This document shows positions 1 through 8,669 of a stretch of 64,000 nt of DNA, piece after piece. The position numbers were made by a program, and so were the translations under genes. The first letter of the stretch is position 1, and each line of letters begins with the position of its first letter. The stretch lies in contig NZ_CP007440.1 of the NCBI RefSeq assembly GCF_001579845.1, positions 5,850,029-5,914,028 of the forward strand, given 5' to 3'. A model generated the notes under the pieces. The model searched no databases and was not told where the DNA came from. It saw only the letters and a list, made by a program, of their open reading frames with translations. This stretch comes from Rhodoplanes sp. Z2-YC6860. GTDB lineage: Bacteria > Pseudomonadota > Alphaproteobacteria > Rhizobiales > Xanthobacteraceae.

Positions 1-161
1 ACGACGTCCATCATGGTGGTCTTGCCGGCGCCGTTCGGGCCTATGATGGCGCGCATCTCGCCGGGCTCGACCGCGAGCGACAGGTTGTTCAGGGCGCGGA
101 AGCCGTCGAACGACACGTTGACGCCGCTGAGATAGAGCAAGGATGTGGTTTTCGGCTCCAT
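1..161 (-). CDS. urtD: Urea ABC transporter ATP-binding protein UrtD (5' part only)
   Basis: This is the N-terminal 53 codons of an ABC ATPase; the rest lies beyond the left edge. The visible protein has a first beta strand, the region VSFDGFRALNNLSL typical of branched-chain amino acid/urea ATPases, and a Walker A motif GPNGAGKTT at residues 41-49. It starts 3 bases after the urtC stop, so it is the fourth gene of the urtABCD(E) operon. By family knowledge UrtD and UrtE energise urea import through UrtB/UrtC. Identity as urtD rather than livG rests on its position behind urtC. Confidence 0.88.
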   Translation of the reverse strand, partial: MEPKTTSLLYLSGVNVSFDGFRALNNLSLAVEPGEMRAIIGPNGAGKTTMMDV

Positions 162-164
162 CGT

Positions 165-1340
165 CTACTCCGCGGCTCGGGGCTGAGGCTCGGTGGCCGG
201 TGCCGACTCGGTTGCTGGCGCTGGCTCGGATTTGGCGGCCGCCGCAGCCTTGCGGCGCGCTGCGAGCCACTGCCAGGTGCCGACGATGCCGCGCGGCAGT
301 AGGAGCGTGACCGCAATGAACAGCCCGCCCAGCATGAACAGCCAGTACGGCGCGAGCACGCCTGACGTGAAGGTCGTCTTGGCGTAGTTGACCAGGATGG
401 CCCCGAGAACCGCGCCCGTCAGCGTGCCGCGACCGCCGACCGCGACCCAGATCACGGCCTCGATCGAATTGCCCGGCGAGAACTCGCTCGGATTGATGAT
501 GCCGACCTGCGGCACGTAAAGCGCGCCGGCAACGCCAGCCATGCAGGCCGACAGCGTGAACACGAACAGCTTGTAGGATTCAGCCCGGTAGCCGAGGAAG
601 CGCGTGCGCGCCTCGGCGTCGCGGATCGCGACCAGCACCTTGCCGAACTTCGAGGTCACGAGCGCCCGGCAAATGAGGAAGCAGACGCCGATCGCGACGC
701 ATGAGACCGCAAACAACGCGGCGCGCGTCGTCTGCGCCTGCACGTTGAAGCCCAGAATATCCTTGAAGTCGGTCAGGCCGTTGTTGCCGCCGAAGCCGAA
801 GTCATTGCGGAAGAAGCCGAGCAACAGGGCAAACGTCAACGCCTGGGTGATGATCGACAGATACACGCCGGTGACGCGGCTGCGGAACGCGAACCAGCCG
901 AACACGAAGGCCAGCACGCCCGGCACGGCAACGACCATCAAAAGCGCGTATGGAAAATGCTGGAAGCCGTACCAGAAGACCGGCAGTTCTTTCCAGTTCA
1001 GGAACACCATGAAGTCCGGCAGGATCGGATTGGCGTAGACGCCACGGGTGCCGATCTGCCGCATCAGATACATGCCCATGGCATAGCCGCCGAGCGCGAA
1101 GAACGCGCCGTGGCCGAGCGATAGGATGCCGACATACCCCCAGATCAGATCGATCGAGAGCGCCAGCAGCCCGTAACAGACATATTTGCCGAACAGCGCC
1201 ACCAGATAGGTCGGCACGTGGAATGCCGACGACTCCGGGAATGCCAGATTGAGAAACGGCACCAACACCGCAAAGGCCGCCAGGATGACAATAAAAATCC
1301 AGGAGCCTCTGTCGAGAATGCGATGGCTGATCATCGTCAA
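165..1340 (-). CDS. urtC: Urea ABC transporter permease UrtC
   Basis: A 391-residue inner-membrane permease of the branched-chain amino acid/urea family (LivM-like). It has about ten hydrophobic segments starting near residue 15, the family motif GYVGILSLGHGAFFALGGY (about residues 66-84), and a hydrophilic Ala/Pro/Glu-rich C-terminal tail. The ATG overlaps the urtB stop by 4 bases (ATGA), which indicates translational coupling. It should form the membrane channel with UrtB and import urea delivered by UrtA. Length and order match the family; no oddities were seen. Confidence 0.93.
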   Translation of the reverse strand: MTMISHRILDRGSWIFIVILAAFAVLVPFLNLAFPESSAFHVPTYLVALFGKYVCYGLLALSIDLIWGYVGILSLGHGAFFALGGYAMGMYLMRQIGTRGVYANPILPDFMVFLNWKELPVFWYGFQHFPYALLMVVAVPGVLAFVFGWFAFRSRVTGVYLSIITQALTFALLLGFFRNDFGFGGNNGLTDFKDILGFNVQAQTTRAALFAVSCVAIGVCFLICRALVTSKFGKVLVAIRDAEARTRFLGYRAESYKLFVFTLSACMAGVAGALYVPQVGIINPSEFSPGNSIEAVIWVAVGGRGTLTGAVLGAILVNYAKTTFTSGVLAPYWLFMLGGLFIAVTLLLPRGIVGTWQWLAARRKAAAAAKSEPAPATESAPATEPQPRAAE

Positions 1341-3061
1341 GCCTCGATCGCACGGCCTTTGAGCGCGAACAGACCGCGCGGCCGCTTCTGGATGAACAGG
1401 ATGATGATCACGAGGATTGCGATCTTGGCGAGCACCGCTCCGGCATAAGGTTCAAGGAATTTGTTGGCGATGCCGAGGCTGAACGCACCGACCAGCGTGC
1501 CCCAAAGGTTGCCGACGCCGCCGAACACCACGACCATAAAGCTGTCGATGATGTAACCCTGGCCGAGGTTGGGGCTGACGTTGTCGATCTGTGACAGCGC
1601 GACGCCGGCGATGCCCGCGATCCCCGAGCCGAGCCCGAAGGTCAGTGCGTCGACCCGCGCGGTGCGGATGCCCATCGAAGCCGCCATGGTGCGGTTCTGC
1701 GTCACTGCGCGCATCTCCAGACCCATCCGCGTGAAGCGCAGCAGGCCGAGAAGTCCGACGAACACCGCCATGGTGAAGCAGATGATCCACAGGCGTCCGT
1801 AGGTGATGTTGAGCTGGCCGATGTTGAACGCGCCGCTCATCCAGGATGGTGCGCCGACCTCGCGGTTGGTCGGGCCGAAGGCGGTGCGCACCGCCTGCTG
1901 CAGAATGAGCGAGAGGCCCCACGTGGCCAGCAGCGTTTCGAGCGGCCGGCCGTACAGGAACCGAATGATGCTCTGCTCGATCAGGATGCCGATGAAGCCC
2001 GCGATGACGAAGGCCAGCGGCACCGCGATCACCAGCGAATAGTCGAACAGCGCCGGATTGTTGGCGCGGATGTATTCCTGCACCATGAACGTGACATAGG
2101 CGCCGATCATCACCATCTCGCCATGCGCCATGTTGATGACGCCCATCACGCCGAACGTGATGGCAAGCCCGATCGCGGCCAGCAGCAGCACGGAGCCGAG
2201 CGACAGGCCGTACCAGGCGTTCTGCAGCGTGTTCCAGAGTGCAAGCTGGCTCTGCATCGATGCGATTGCATCGCGGGCGGCACGGGAGACCGCGGCCGGC
2301 GTGCCGGCCGGCAACCCCTGCAACAGGCTCAACGACTCCTGGTCACCGCGGCCTTTGATCACGCCCACTGCGTTGATCTTGTCGGCCTCGGAGGCATCTT
2401 CGGAATTGAGGATCACGGCGGCGCGCGCTTCGGTCAGCGCCTGCTTCACGCGTGGATCGGTTTCCTTGTCCAGCGCCGCATCGAGCGCCGGCAGCACGTT
2501 GGCCTCGCGAGACTTGAACACCGCCTGCGCCGCCTCGAAGCGCTTGTTCGGATCGGGCGCCATCAGCGTCAACCCGCCGAGCGCGGCATCGATGGCGCGG
2601 CGCAGCCGGTTGTTGATGTCGACGCCGGCGAGATCGGCCGGACCGTCGCCTGCGATCGCCTCGCCGGTTTCCGCCGAGAACAGCTTGCCGTCGGCGTTCT
2701 TGTAGTAGACCGTTTTCTGCTCGGCGCTGAAAAACAGCCGTTCGTCGCGCAGCGCTTCGATGATCGTCGAGGCGCGCTTGTCGCCGCTCGCCGCCGCATC
2801 GTTCACGGCGGTTTCAGTCGTGTCGAAATCGTTTTCGAGAAACTTGTCGAGCACGCCGCCGAAGCCCTCGCGCGCAGGCTTTTCCGCCGCGTCCGGCTTG
2901 TCGGTGGCGGGTTCTGAAGGAGTCTGCGGCTCGACAGCAGGTTCGGCCTGAGCCACTGCGGTTTCGGCCGCCGGCTGCGCCGGAGCGTGCTGCGCAGGAA
3001 CCGCCAGCAGCGCGATGAGCGCAAAGGCAAAAGCAGCAACACGGGCTGACACGAAGCGCAT
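1337..3061 (-). CDS. urtB: Urea ABC transporter permease UrtB
   Basis: A 574-residue permease. The C-terminal half (from about residue 285) carries the LivH-like membrane domain with the motif GVMGVINMAHGEMVMIGAY. The N-terminal half has a signal-like hydrophobic stretch (about residues 8-24), a Pro/Glu/Ala-rich linker and a soluble helical region of roughly 200 residues that LivH proteins lack. This long N-terminal region is characteristic of UrtB as opposed to LivH, so it supports the urea assignment. The gene lies 92 bp behind urtA with a hairpin in the gap, and overlaps urtC by 4 bp. Confidence 0.93.
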   Translation of the reverse strand: MRFVSARVAAFAFALIALLAVPAQHAPAQPAAETAVAQAEPAVEPQTPSEPATDKPDAAEKPAREGFGGVLDKFLENDFDTTETAVNDAAASGDKRASTIIEALRDERLFFSAEQKTVYYKNADGKLFSAETGEAIAGDGPADLAGVDINNRLRRAIDAALGGLTLMAPDPNKRFEAAQAVFKSREANVLPALDAALDKETDPRVKQALTEARAAVILNSEDASEADKINAVGVIKGRGDQESLSLLQGLPAGTPAAVSRAARDAIASMQSQLALWNTLQNAWYGLSLGSVLLLAAIGLAITFGVMGVINMAHGEMVMIGAYVTFMVQEYIRANNPALFDYSLVIAVPLAFVIAGFIGILIEQSIIRFLYGRPLETLLATWGLSLILQQAVRTAFGPTNREVGAPSWMSGAFNIGQLNITYGRLWIICFTMAVFVGLLGLLRFTRMGLEMRAVTQNRTMAASMGIRTARVDALTFGLGSGIAGIAGVALSQIDNVSPNLGQGYIIDSFMVVVFGGVGNLWGTLVGAFSLGIANKFLEPYAGAVLAKIAILVIIILFIQKRPRGLFALKGRAIEA

Positions 3062-3089
3062 CCGCGAAAGGTCCCCGACAGGATTGTTG

Positions 3090-3117
3090 GGGAGACGGCA
3101 GCAGTCCGCCGTCTCCC
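3090..3117 (-). terminator. Hairpin between urtA and urtB (attenuator or RNA-processing site)
   Basis: A perfect 10-bp inverted repeat (arms 3090-3099 and 3108-3117, loop 8) lies in the 92-bp gap between the urtA stop and the urtB start. No T-run follows it on the minus strand, so it is not a classic intrinsic terminator. Hairpins at this position behind binding-protein genes often stabilise the upstream message or cause partial termination, giving more binding protein than permease. That role is inferred. Confidence 0.45.
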
Positions 3118-3153
3118 TTCGTTGGTGGTTACATCAGACCGCGATGCGAAGGG

Positions 3154-4467
3154 TCAGGCCCCGCCGCACTTGTTGGTCTTGACGTTATAGTTGCCGCACT
3201 TCTTGCCGACCCAATCGCCGATCAGGTCCTTGGAGCCTTCGAGCTCCTTCGACCAGGCGTCGCCGGGGACGAGGCCCGGGGTCTTCCACACGGTCTTGAA
3301 CTGGCCGTCGGCGCGCACTTCGCCGATGAACACCGGCTTGGTGATGTGGTGGTTCGGCAGCATCTTCGACACGCCGCCGGTCAGATTCGGCGCCTCGATG
3401 CCCGGGAGCGCATCGATCACCTTGTCGGCGTCGGTCGACTTCACCTTCTCCACCGCCTTGACCCACATGTTGAAGCCGATCACGTGGGCTTCCATCGGAT
3501 CGTTGGTCACGCGCTTCGGATTCTTGGTGAAGGCCTGCCACTTCTTGATGAACTCGTCGTTGGCCTTGTTCTTGATCGACTCGAAGTAGTTCCAGGCCGC
3601 GAGATGGCCGACCAGCGGCTTGGTGTCGATGCCGGCGAGCTCTTCTTCGCCGACCGAGAACGCCACCACCGGGATGTCCTTGGCCTTGATGCCCTGGTTG
3701 CCGAGCTCCTTGTAGAACGGCACGTTGGCGTCGCCATTGATGGTCGAGACCACCGCGGTCTTCTTGCCCGCCGAGCCGAACTTCTTGATGTCGGACACGA
3801 TGGTCTGCCAGTCGGAGTGACCGAACGGCGTGTAGTTGATCATGATGTCGTCCTGCGCGACGCCCTTCGACTTCAGGTACGCCTCGAGGATCTTGTTGGT
3901 GGTGCGCGGATAGACGTAGTCGGTGCCGGCGAGCACCCAGCGCTTCACCTTCTCTTCCTTCATCAGATAGTCGACAGCCGGGATCGCCTGCTGGTTCGGA
4001 GCGGCGCCAGTGTAGAACACGTTGCGCTCGCTCTCCTCGCCTTCGTACTGCACCGGATAGAACAGGATCGAGTTCAGTTCCTTGAACACCGGCAGCACCG
4101 ACTTGCGGGACACCGAGGTCCAGCAGCCGAACACCACCGCGACCTTGTCCTTGGTGATGAGCTCGCGCGCCTTCTCGGCGAACAGCGGCCAGTTCGAAGC
4201 CGGGTCGACCACGACGGCTTCGAGCTTCTTGCCGTTCACGCCGCCCTTCTTGTTCTGCTCGTCGATCAGGAAAAGGATCGTGTCCTTCAGCGTGGTTTCG
4301 CTGATCGCCATGGTGCCGGACAGCGAATGCAGGATGCCGACCTTGATGGTGTCATCGGCGGCTCTGGCCTGCGGCATGGCGGCCGTCAGACCAAGCATCA
4401 GCCCGGTGGCCAAAAGCCAGCGGCGGGCAATCGGTCGCTCGGCGACCGAACGGAACGAATGGATCAT
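3154..4467 (-). CDS. urtA: Urea ABC transporter substrate-binding protein UrtA
   Basis: A 437-residue periplasmic binding protein. The signal peptide runs from residue 1 to about 36 (positive n-region with RR, hydrophobic core LLATGLMLGLTAAM, cleavage near ARA-ADD). The mature protein starts with TIKVGILHSLSGTMAISE and continues with the VVFGCWTSVSRKSVLPVFKE and LFYPVQYEGEE segments typical of UrtA/AmiC-like type I binding proteins. A GAGGG ribosome site lies 8 bp before the ATG. It is the first gene of the operon; in this family expression is usually raised under nitrogen limitation, but no NtrC site was recognised. Confidence 0.95.
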   Translation of the reverse strand: MIHSFRSVAERPIARRWLLATGLMLGLTAAMPQARAADDTIKVGILHSLSGTMAISETTLKDTILFLIDEQNKKGGVNGKKLEAVVVDPASNWPLFAEKARELITKDKVAVVFGCWTSVSRKSVLPVFKELNSILFYPVQYEGEESERNVFYTGAAPNQQAIPAVDYLMKEEKVKRWVLAGTDYVYPRTTNKILEAYLKSKGVAQDDIMINYTPFGHSDWQTIVSDIKKFGSAGKKTAVVSTINGDANVPFYKELGNQGIKAKDIPVVAFSVGEEELAGIDTKPLVGHLAAWNYFESIKNKANDEFIKKWQAFTKNPKRVTNDPMEAHVIGFNMWVKAVEKVKSTDADKVIDALPGIEAPNLTGGVSKMLPNHHITKPVFIGEVRADGQFKTVWKTPGLVPGDAWSKELEGSKDLIGDWVGKKCGNYNVKTNKCGGA

Positions 4468-4740
4468 CGGGGTGTCCCTCTGCGTTGACGCGCGTGCAAA
4501 TCCCCCCAGCGGGGTCTACGCAGACACCATGCGTCGCAAGCCACGTGCCAAAACGGGTGATGATGCTAACGGGTTGCTTACAAACGAGGTTTTGGCGTCG
4601 TTGGACGCCTGCGCATTATTTAATCAGACCGATATGATTATATAATAGGCAAACGCACGCGCGGCTGGCACCGTTCATAAAGCTTTCGTGACGCCCGGCT
4701 CAATCGACGATCTGGTGACGGCTTAGAAGGGTGCTCTTAT
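4468..4740. promoter_or_regulatory. Divergent regulatory gap upstream of urtA and the S10 peptidase gene
   Basis: This 273-bp gap must hold the promoters of the divergent urtA (minus) and peptidase (plus) genes. Its centre is markedly AT-richer than the surroundings and contains the 10-bp palindrome ATTATATAAT at 4637-4646. That reads TATAAT on both strands and could be a -10 element either way. No convincing -35 hexamer, sigma-54 site or NtrC palindrome was found, so the promoter call is weak. Confidence 0.35.
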
Positions 4741-6342
4741 ATGCGGGCCTGCCTCTCACAAGCCGAGACCCTCATGCGGATCCGCCCCTCCTTGCTCGCC
4801 CTCGCCACCTTGCTGACCGGCGTCCTCGCAGCGCCGGACCTTCTGGTCCCGGGTCTCATGGCCCAGGAGCGCCCGGCCCAAGAACGGTCGGCGCAGGAGC
4901 GGCCCGCCCGGAACGAGCGGCCGGCGCAACATTCCGATGAAGCGCAGGCCGCGGGGCCCGGTGTGCTGCGGCTGTTGCCCCCGGACGCCGTCAGCAGCAA
5001 GGAGATCACGGTCGACGGCCGGACCATCGCTTACACGGCGACCGCCGGTACGCTGCCGTTGTTCGATCAGAGCGGCGAACGCACGGCCTCGGTGTACTAC
5101 ACGGCCTACATCGCGAAGGGCGCCGATGCGGGCCGCCGTCCGATCACCTTTGCGTTCAACGGCGGGCCGGGCGCCGCCTCCGCTTACCTGAATCTGGGTG
5201 TCGTCGGTCCGCGCATTGCCGAATTCGGCGCCGACAACCGCGACGGTTCGGCGGTACGGCTCGTCGACAATCCGGACACCTGGTTCGCCTTCACCGATCT
5301 CGTGATGATCGATCCGATCGGAACCGGCTGGAGCCGCACCGCCAAGCCGGATGCGGCCAACGGTTTCTGGGGTGTGCGCTCGGACGCAAGCGTGATGGCG
5401 AAGGTGATCGCGCTCTATGTCGCTCGCAACAGCCGCGGCGCCTCGCCCAAATATCTGCTGGGCGAAAGCTACGGCGGCTTTCGCGCCGCGAAGGTCGCGG
5501 GCACCCTGCAGCACGAACAGGGCATCGTGACGAGCGGCATCATCATGCTGTCGCCGCTGCTTGAAACCTCGTTCCAGTGGGGCGGTTCGCAAACCGCGCT
5601 CGGCGCGGCCTTGCATTTCCCGACCCTGGCCGCAGCCGAGATGGACCGCACCAAGAGTTTCACGCCGGAGAAACTTGCCGAGGCCGAGCGTTTCGCCTTG
5701 ACCGATTATCTGTCCGGCCTCGCGGGTCCTCGCCCGTCAGGCGAGAAGGCCAAGTCGCTCTATGGACGCATCGCCGAACTGACCGGCCTCAAGATCGATG
5801 TGGTCGAGAAATCGCGCGGCTGGGTTCGCAACGCCTATCTCAATCATCTTCGCGACCTGGGCGTCACGGTGAGCAGCTATGACGCGACCTTCGCCGTGCC
5901 GGACCCTTATCCGGAGAGCGACCGGCGCAGAGGCAGCGATCCGATCCTCGACGGCTTTACTCGCGCGCTGTCGGGCGCCTATGTGGCCTACGCGCGCGAC
6001 GAGCTCGGTTTCAAGACCGACATGACCTACAATCTGCTCGCGGGCGAGGTCGCGTCAAAATGGGAATGGGGCGATCGCCGCGAACAGCCCGGCGTCAGCG
6101 ACGATCTTCGCGAGCTCTTGTCGCAAACGCCATCGTTCCGTCTTCTGGTCGCGCACGGCCGCACGGATCTCGTGACGCCTTACGGCGTCAGCCGCTACGT
6201 GCTCGACCACTTGCCGGAGATCGGCGGGCCAAACCGCGTGCAGCTCAAGCTCTATCGCGGCGGCCATATGTTCTATTTCAATCCGGACTCGCGCCACGCC
6301 TTCGCGCAGGAGGCTAAGAGCTTCTATCAGGCGGAGCCTTGA
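4741..6342 (+). CDS. Secreted S10-family serine carboxypeptidase-like protein
   Basis: A 533-residue peptidase of the alpha/beta-hydrolase fold. The visible triad is Ser243 in GESYGG, Asp476 in HGRTD and His509 in RGGHM, and the oxyanion region FNGGPGAAS lies at 139-147; all fit bacterial members of peptidase family S10. A hydrophobic signal segment covers about residues 16-40. It is followed by a low-complexity stretch (41-63) built of AQERPA-like repeats, probably a flexible linker. AGAAGGG lies upstream of the first ATG (4741); a second ATG at 4774 gives a shorter n-region and is a real alternative. It likely trims peptides in the periplasm. It converges with the receiver gene 2 bp away. 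Confidence 0.82.
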   Translation: MRACLSQAETLMRIRPSLLALATLLTGVLAAPDLLVPGLMAQERPAQERSAQERPARNERPAQHSDEAQAAGPGVLRLLPPDAVSSKEITVDGRTIAYTATAGTLPLFDQSGERTASVYYTAYIAKGADAGRRPITFAFNGGPGAASAYLNLGVVGPRIAEFGADNRDGSAVRLVDNPDTWFAFTDLVMIDPIGTGWSRTAKPDAANGFWGVRSDASVMAKVIALYVARNSRGASPKYLLGESYGGFRAAKVAGTLQHEQGIVTSGIIMLSPLLETSFQWGGSQTALGAALHFPTLAAAEMDRTKSFTPEKLAEAERFALTDYLSGLAGPRPSGEKAKSLYGRIAELTGLKIDVVEKSRGWVRNAYLNHLRDLGVTVSSYDATFAVPDPYPESDRRRGSDPILDGFTRALSGAYVAYARDELGFKTDMTYNLLAGEVASKWEWGDRREQPGVSDDLRELLSQTPSFRLLVAHGRTDLVTPYGVSRYVLDHLPEIGGPNRVQLKLYRGGHMFYFNPDSRHAFAQEAKSFYQAEP

Positions 6343-6344
6343 AC

Positions 6345-6710
6345 TCAGCCGAGGCTCTGGATCGCGCGATCGAGATCGGCCTGGGAAAACGGCTTCGGCA
6401 ACACCGGCCGGTTGCGGTAGGGCTCGAGCACACCCTCGCGGCCGTAACCCGTCGCGAAGATGAACGGAATTCCTTTCGCGGCCAGCGCTTCGGCGACCGG
6501 CGTGACGCTTTCGCCATAGAGGCGAACGTCGAGAACCGCGAGGTCGAAGGTTTCGTTCTCGACTGCGGCCAGTGCGGCCGAAACCCGTGGAGCGATAGTC
6601 ACCACCTCGTGGCCCAGCTCGGTCAGCATACCCTCGATCAGAATGCCAAGAAGCAGCTCGTCCTCGACCACGAGAACGCGCTTGGCGTCGCGCGTCGACG
6701 ATGCGCTCAT
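6345..6710 (-). CDS. Stand-alone response-regulator receiver protein
   Basis: A 121-residue single-domain receiver (CheY-like). Acidic pocket residues are Glu16/Asp17, the phospho-acceptor is Asp61 in AVLDVRL, the switch Thr is Thr87 in FATGYG, and the conserved Lys is Lys106 in LPKPF. There is no output domain, so it must act by protein contact or as a phosphate relay. No histidine kinase lies nearby, so its partner is unknown. The protein ends 2 bp from the convergent peptidase gene; its promoter lies in the 208-bp gap shared with the EutA-like gene. Confidence 0.85.
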   Translation of the reverse strand: MSASSTRDAKRVLVVEDELLLGILIEGMLTELGHEVVTIAPRVSAALAAVENETFDLAVLDVRLYGESVTPVAEALAAKGIPFIFATGYGREGVLEPYRNRPVLPKPFSQADLDRAIQSLG

Positions 6711-6918
6711 TTGCCCCCCATCGTCCCCCGTTTCCGCTTGGCAACCAAGCTAGCAGATTTGCGACGATTTCGCGGCGAAGAGATTGGCGAAAGAATGTGA
6801 TCGGTGAACAAGAACGGGCGAGCGGCACTGCAACAAAGCTGGATATTAAACTCAAATTTCTCGTTCCCTCCGCGGGAACGAATCGCCGGTCACCTCCCCC
6901 AGGCGCCTGTTTTGCTGT
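6711..6918. promoter_or_regulatory. Divergent promoter region of the receiver and EutA-like genes
   Basis: A 208-bp AT-richer gap between diverging genes. It contains a 7-bp inverted repeat CGTTCCC/GGGAACG (6862-6868 and 6874-6880, loop 5) upstream of the EutA-like gene, which could be an operator or a transcript hairpin. No consensus sigma-70 pair was identified with confidence. Confidence 0.3.
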
Positions 6919-8658
6919 ATGGCCTCGCCCATGGCTGACAACAACGACGAACGCGCGAACCGCCACACGCTTGCCGATCACAACCTCGGCGCCGATCTGG
7001 CCCACACCCACGGTGGCGATGCCGACCACGACCATGACGATTTCGACGACGGTCCGATCGAAGACAACCCGCTGTGGATCGCCGACAACGTCACGCTGAC
7101 CAGCGTCGGCATCGACATCGGTTCGGCCGGCACGCAGGTGATCTTTTCCAAGGTTCATCTGCGGCGGCTGAGCGAGGAGCTGACCAGCCGCTATTACGTC
7201 GTGTCACGTGAGACACTGTTCCGTTCACCCGTCGCGCTCACGCCCTACCAGAGCGAAGAGCGCATCGATGACGACAAGCTCCGCTCGATCATCGGCGACG
7301 CCTACAAGGCCGCGGAGATCGAAGCGAAGGACATCGACACCGGCGTGGTCATTCTGACCGGCGAAGCGCTGCGGCGCGACAACGCGCAGGCGATCGCGGG
7401 GCTGCTGGCACAGCAGGGCGGCGATTTCGTCTGCGCCACCGCGGGACATCACATGGAGGCGATGCTTGCAGGCTACGGTTCGGGCGCGGCGCGCGTGTCC
7501 TCCGACCAGGGCAAGCGCATTCTCAACATCGATATCGGCGGCGGCACCACCAAACTCGCGTTGGTCGAGAGTGGCCGCGTGATCGCGACCGCGGCCATTC
7601 ATGTCGGCGGCCGGCTTCAGGTCACCGATGAGCAGGGCCGCATCGTCCGGCTCGATCCCGCCGGCCAGCATCACGCCGCACAAGCGGGATTCCACTGGCA
7701 CAAGGGCGATCTCGCCAAGCCTGCCGAGCTCGACAAGGTCGCCGAATACATGGCCGACGCATTGTCGGCAGCGATCCGGCAGCGGCCGCTGCCGCCGCCG
7801 CTGAAGGCTCTTTATCTCACCGACCCGATCGAGGAGCTCGGCCGCATCGACGGCATGATGTTCTCCGGCGGCGTTGCCGAATACGTCTATGGCCGCGAGG
7901 AGCGCGACTTCGGCGACATGGGCCGCCGGCTCGGCCAGGCCATGCGCAAGCGCGCCGAGAGCGGCGCCCTGCCCTGGCCGCTGCTGCCGGCCGGCGAATG
8001 CATTCGTGCCACCGCGCTCGGGGCTTCCGAGTACAGCGTGCAGCTCTCCGGCAACACCAGCACCATCACCGATCCAGGCGCGCTGTTGCCGCGCCGGAAC
8101 TTGCAGGTGCTGCAGCCGCCCTACGTGACCAACGAAGCCGTCGATGCGGATCAACTGGCCAAGGCGATCCAGGGCCATTTCACCAATTTCGATCTCACCG
8201 AAGGCCAGGCCGACGTAGCCCTGGCCTTGCGCTGGCGCGGTGCGCCATCCTACGAGCGCATCTTCGCGTTCGCGCAGGGCATCGTGCGCGGCATGCCGAA
8301 CACGGTTGCGGAAAGGAAGCCGCTCTACATCATGCTCGACGGCGACGTGGCGCAGACGCTCGGCGCGGTGCTGCGCGAGGAGCTCGACGTCAAAAGCGAA
8401 ATCCTTTGCATCGACGGCGTGGTGTTGTGGGACTTCGACTACATCGATCTCGGCCGCATCCGGCTGCCGTCGATGACCGTGCCTGTGACCATCAAATCCC
8501 TGGTGTTCAGCGAGGACCCGCGATTGCCGCGCGGCCAGGCACATCTGCAGGGCCATCATCACGGCCATGGCCACGGTCATCACCACCATCATGGTCACAG
8601 CCACGATCACCATCACGATCATGGACACACGCGTGATGATCATCACGACCATCGCTAG
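6919..8658 (+). CDS. eutA: EutA-like ethanolamine ammonia-lyase reactivase with His-rich ends
   Basis: A 579-residue protein with the EutA/actin-like ATPase fold: a first phosphate loop GIDIGSAGT (64-72) and a second one IDIGGGTTK near residue 204. EutA removes damaged cobalamin from adenosylcobalamin-dependent ethanolamine ammonia-lyase, so that the EutBC enzyme regains activity. Two features are unusual. The N-terminus has six His in the first 45 residues (AHTHGGDADHDHDD). The last 38 residues contain 21 His, like the metal-binding tails of nickel or cobalt chaperones. No eutB or eutC is in the window. ATG 6919 was used; ATG 6931 is also possible. The amine oxidase follows 11 bp later. Confidence 0.8.
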   Translation: MASPMADNNDERANRHTLADHNLGADLAHTHGGDADHDHDDFDDGPIEDNPLWIADNVTLTSVGIDIGSAGTQVIFSKVHLRRLSEELTSRYYVVSRETLFRSPVALTPYQSEERIDDDKLRSIIGDAYKAAEIEAKDIDTGVVILTGEALRRDNAQAIAGLLAQQGGDFVCATAGHHMEAMLAGYGSGAARVSSDQGKRILNIDIGGGTTKLALVESGRVIATAAIHVGGRLQVTDEQGRIVRLDPAGQHHAAQAGFHWHKGDLAKPAELDKVAEYMADALSAAIRQRPLPPPLKALYLTDPIEELGRIDGMMFSGGVAEYVYGREERDFGDMGRRLGQAMRKRAESGALPWPLLPAGECIRATALGASEYSVQLSGNTSTITDPGALLPRRNLQVLQPPYVTNEAVDADQLAKAIQGHFTNFDLTEGQADVALALRWRGAPSYERIFAFAQGIVRGMPNTVAERKPLYIMLDGDVAQTLGAVLREELDVKSEILCIDGVVLWDFDYIDLGRIRLPSMTVPVTIKSLVFSEDPRLPRGQAHLQGHHHGHGHGHHHHHGHSHDHHHDHGHTRDDHHDHR

Positions 8659-8669
8659 CGGGTCATCGC

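Noticed and set aside
4637-4646. The ATTATATAAT palindrome as a defined promoter for urtA or the peptidase.
   Set aside because: It gives TATAAT on both strands, but no matching -35 element was found at proper spacing; kept only as a note in the gap description.
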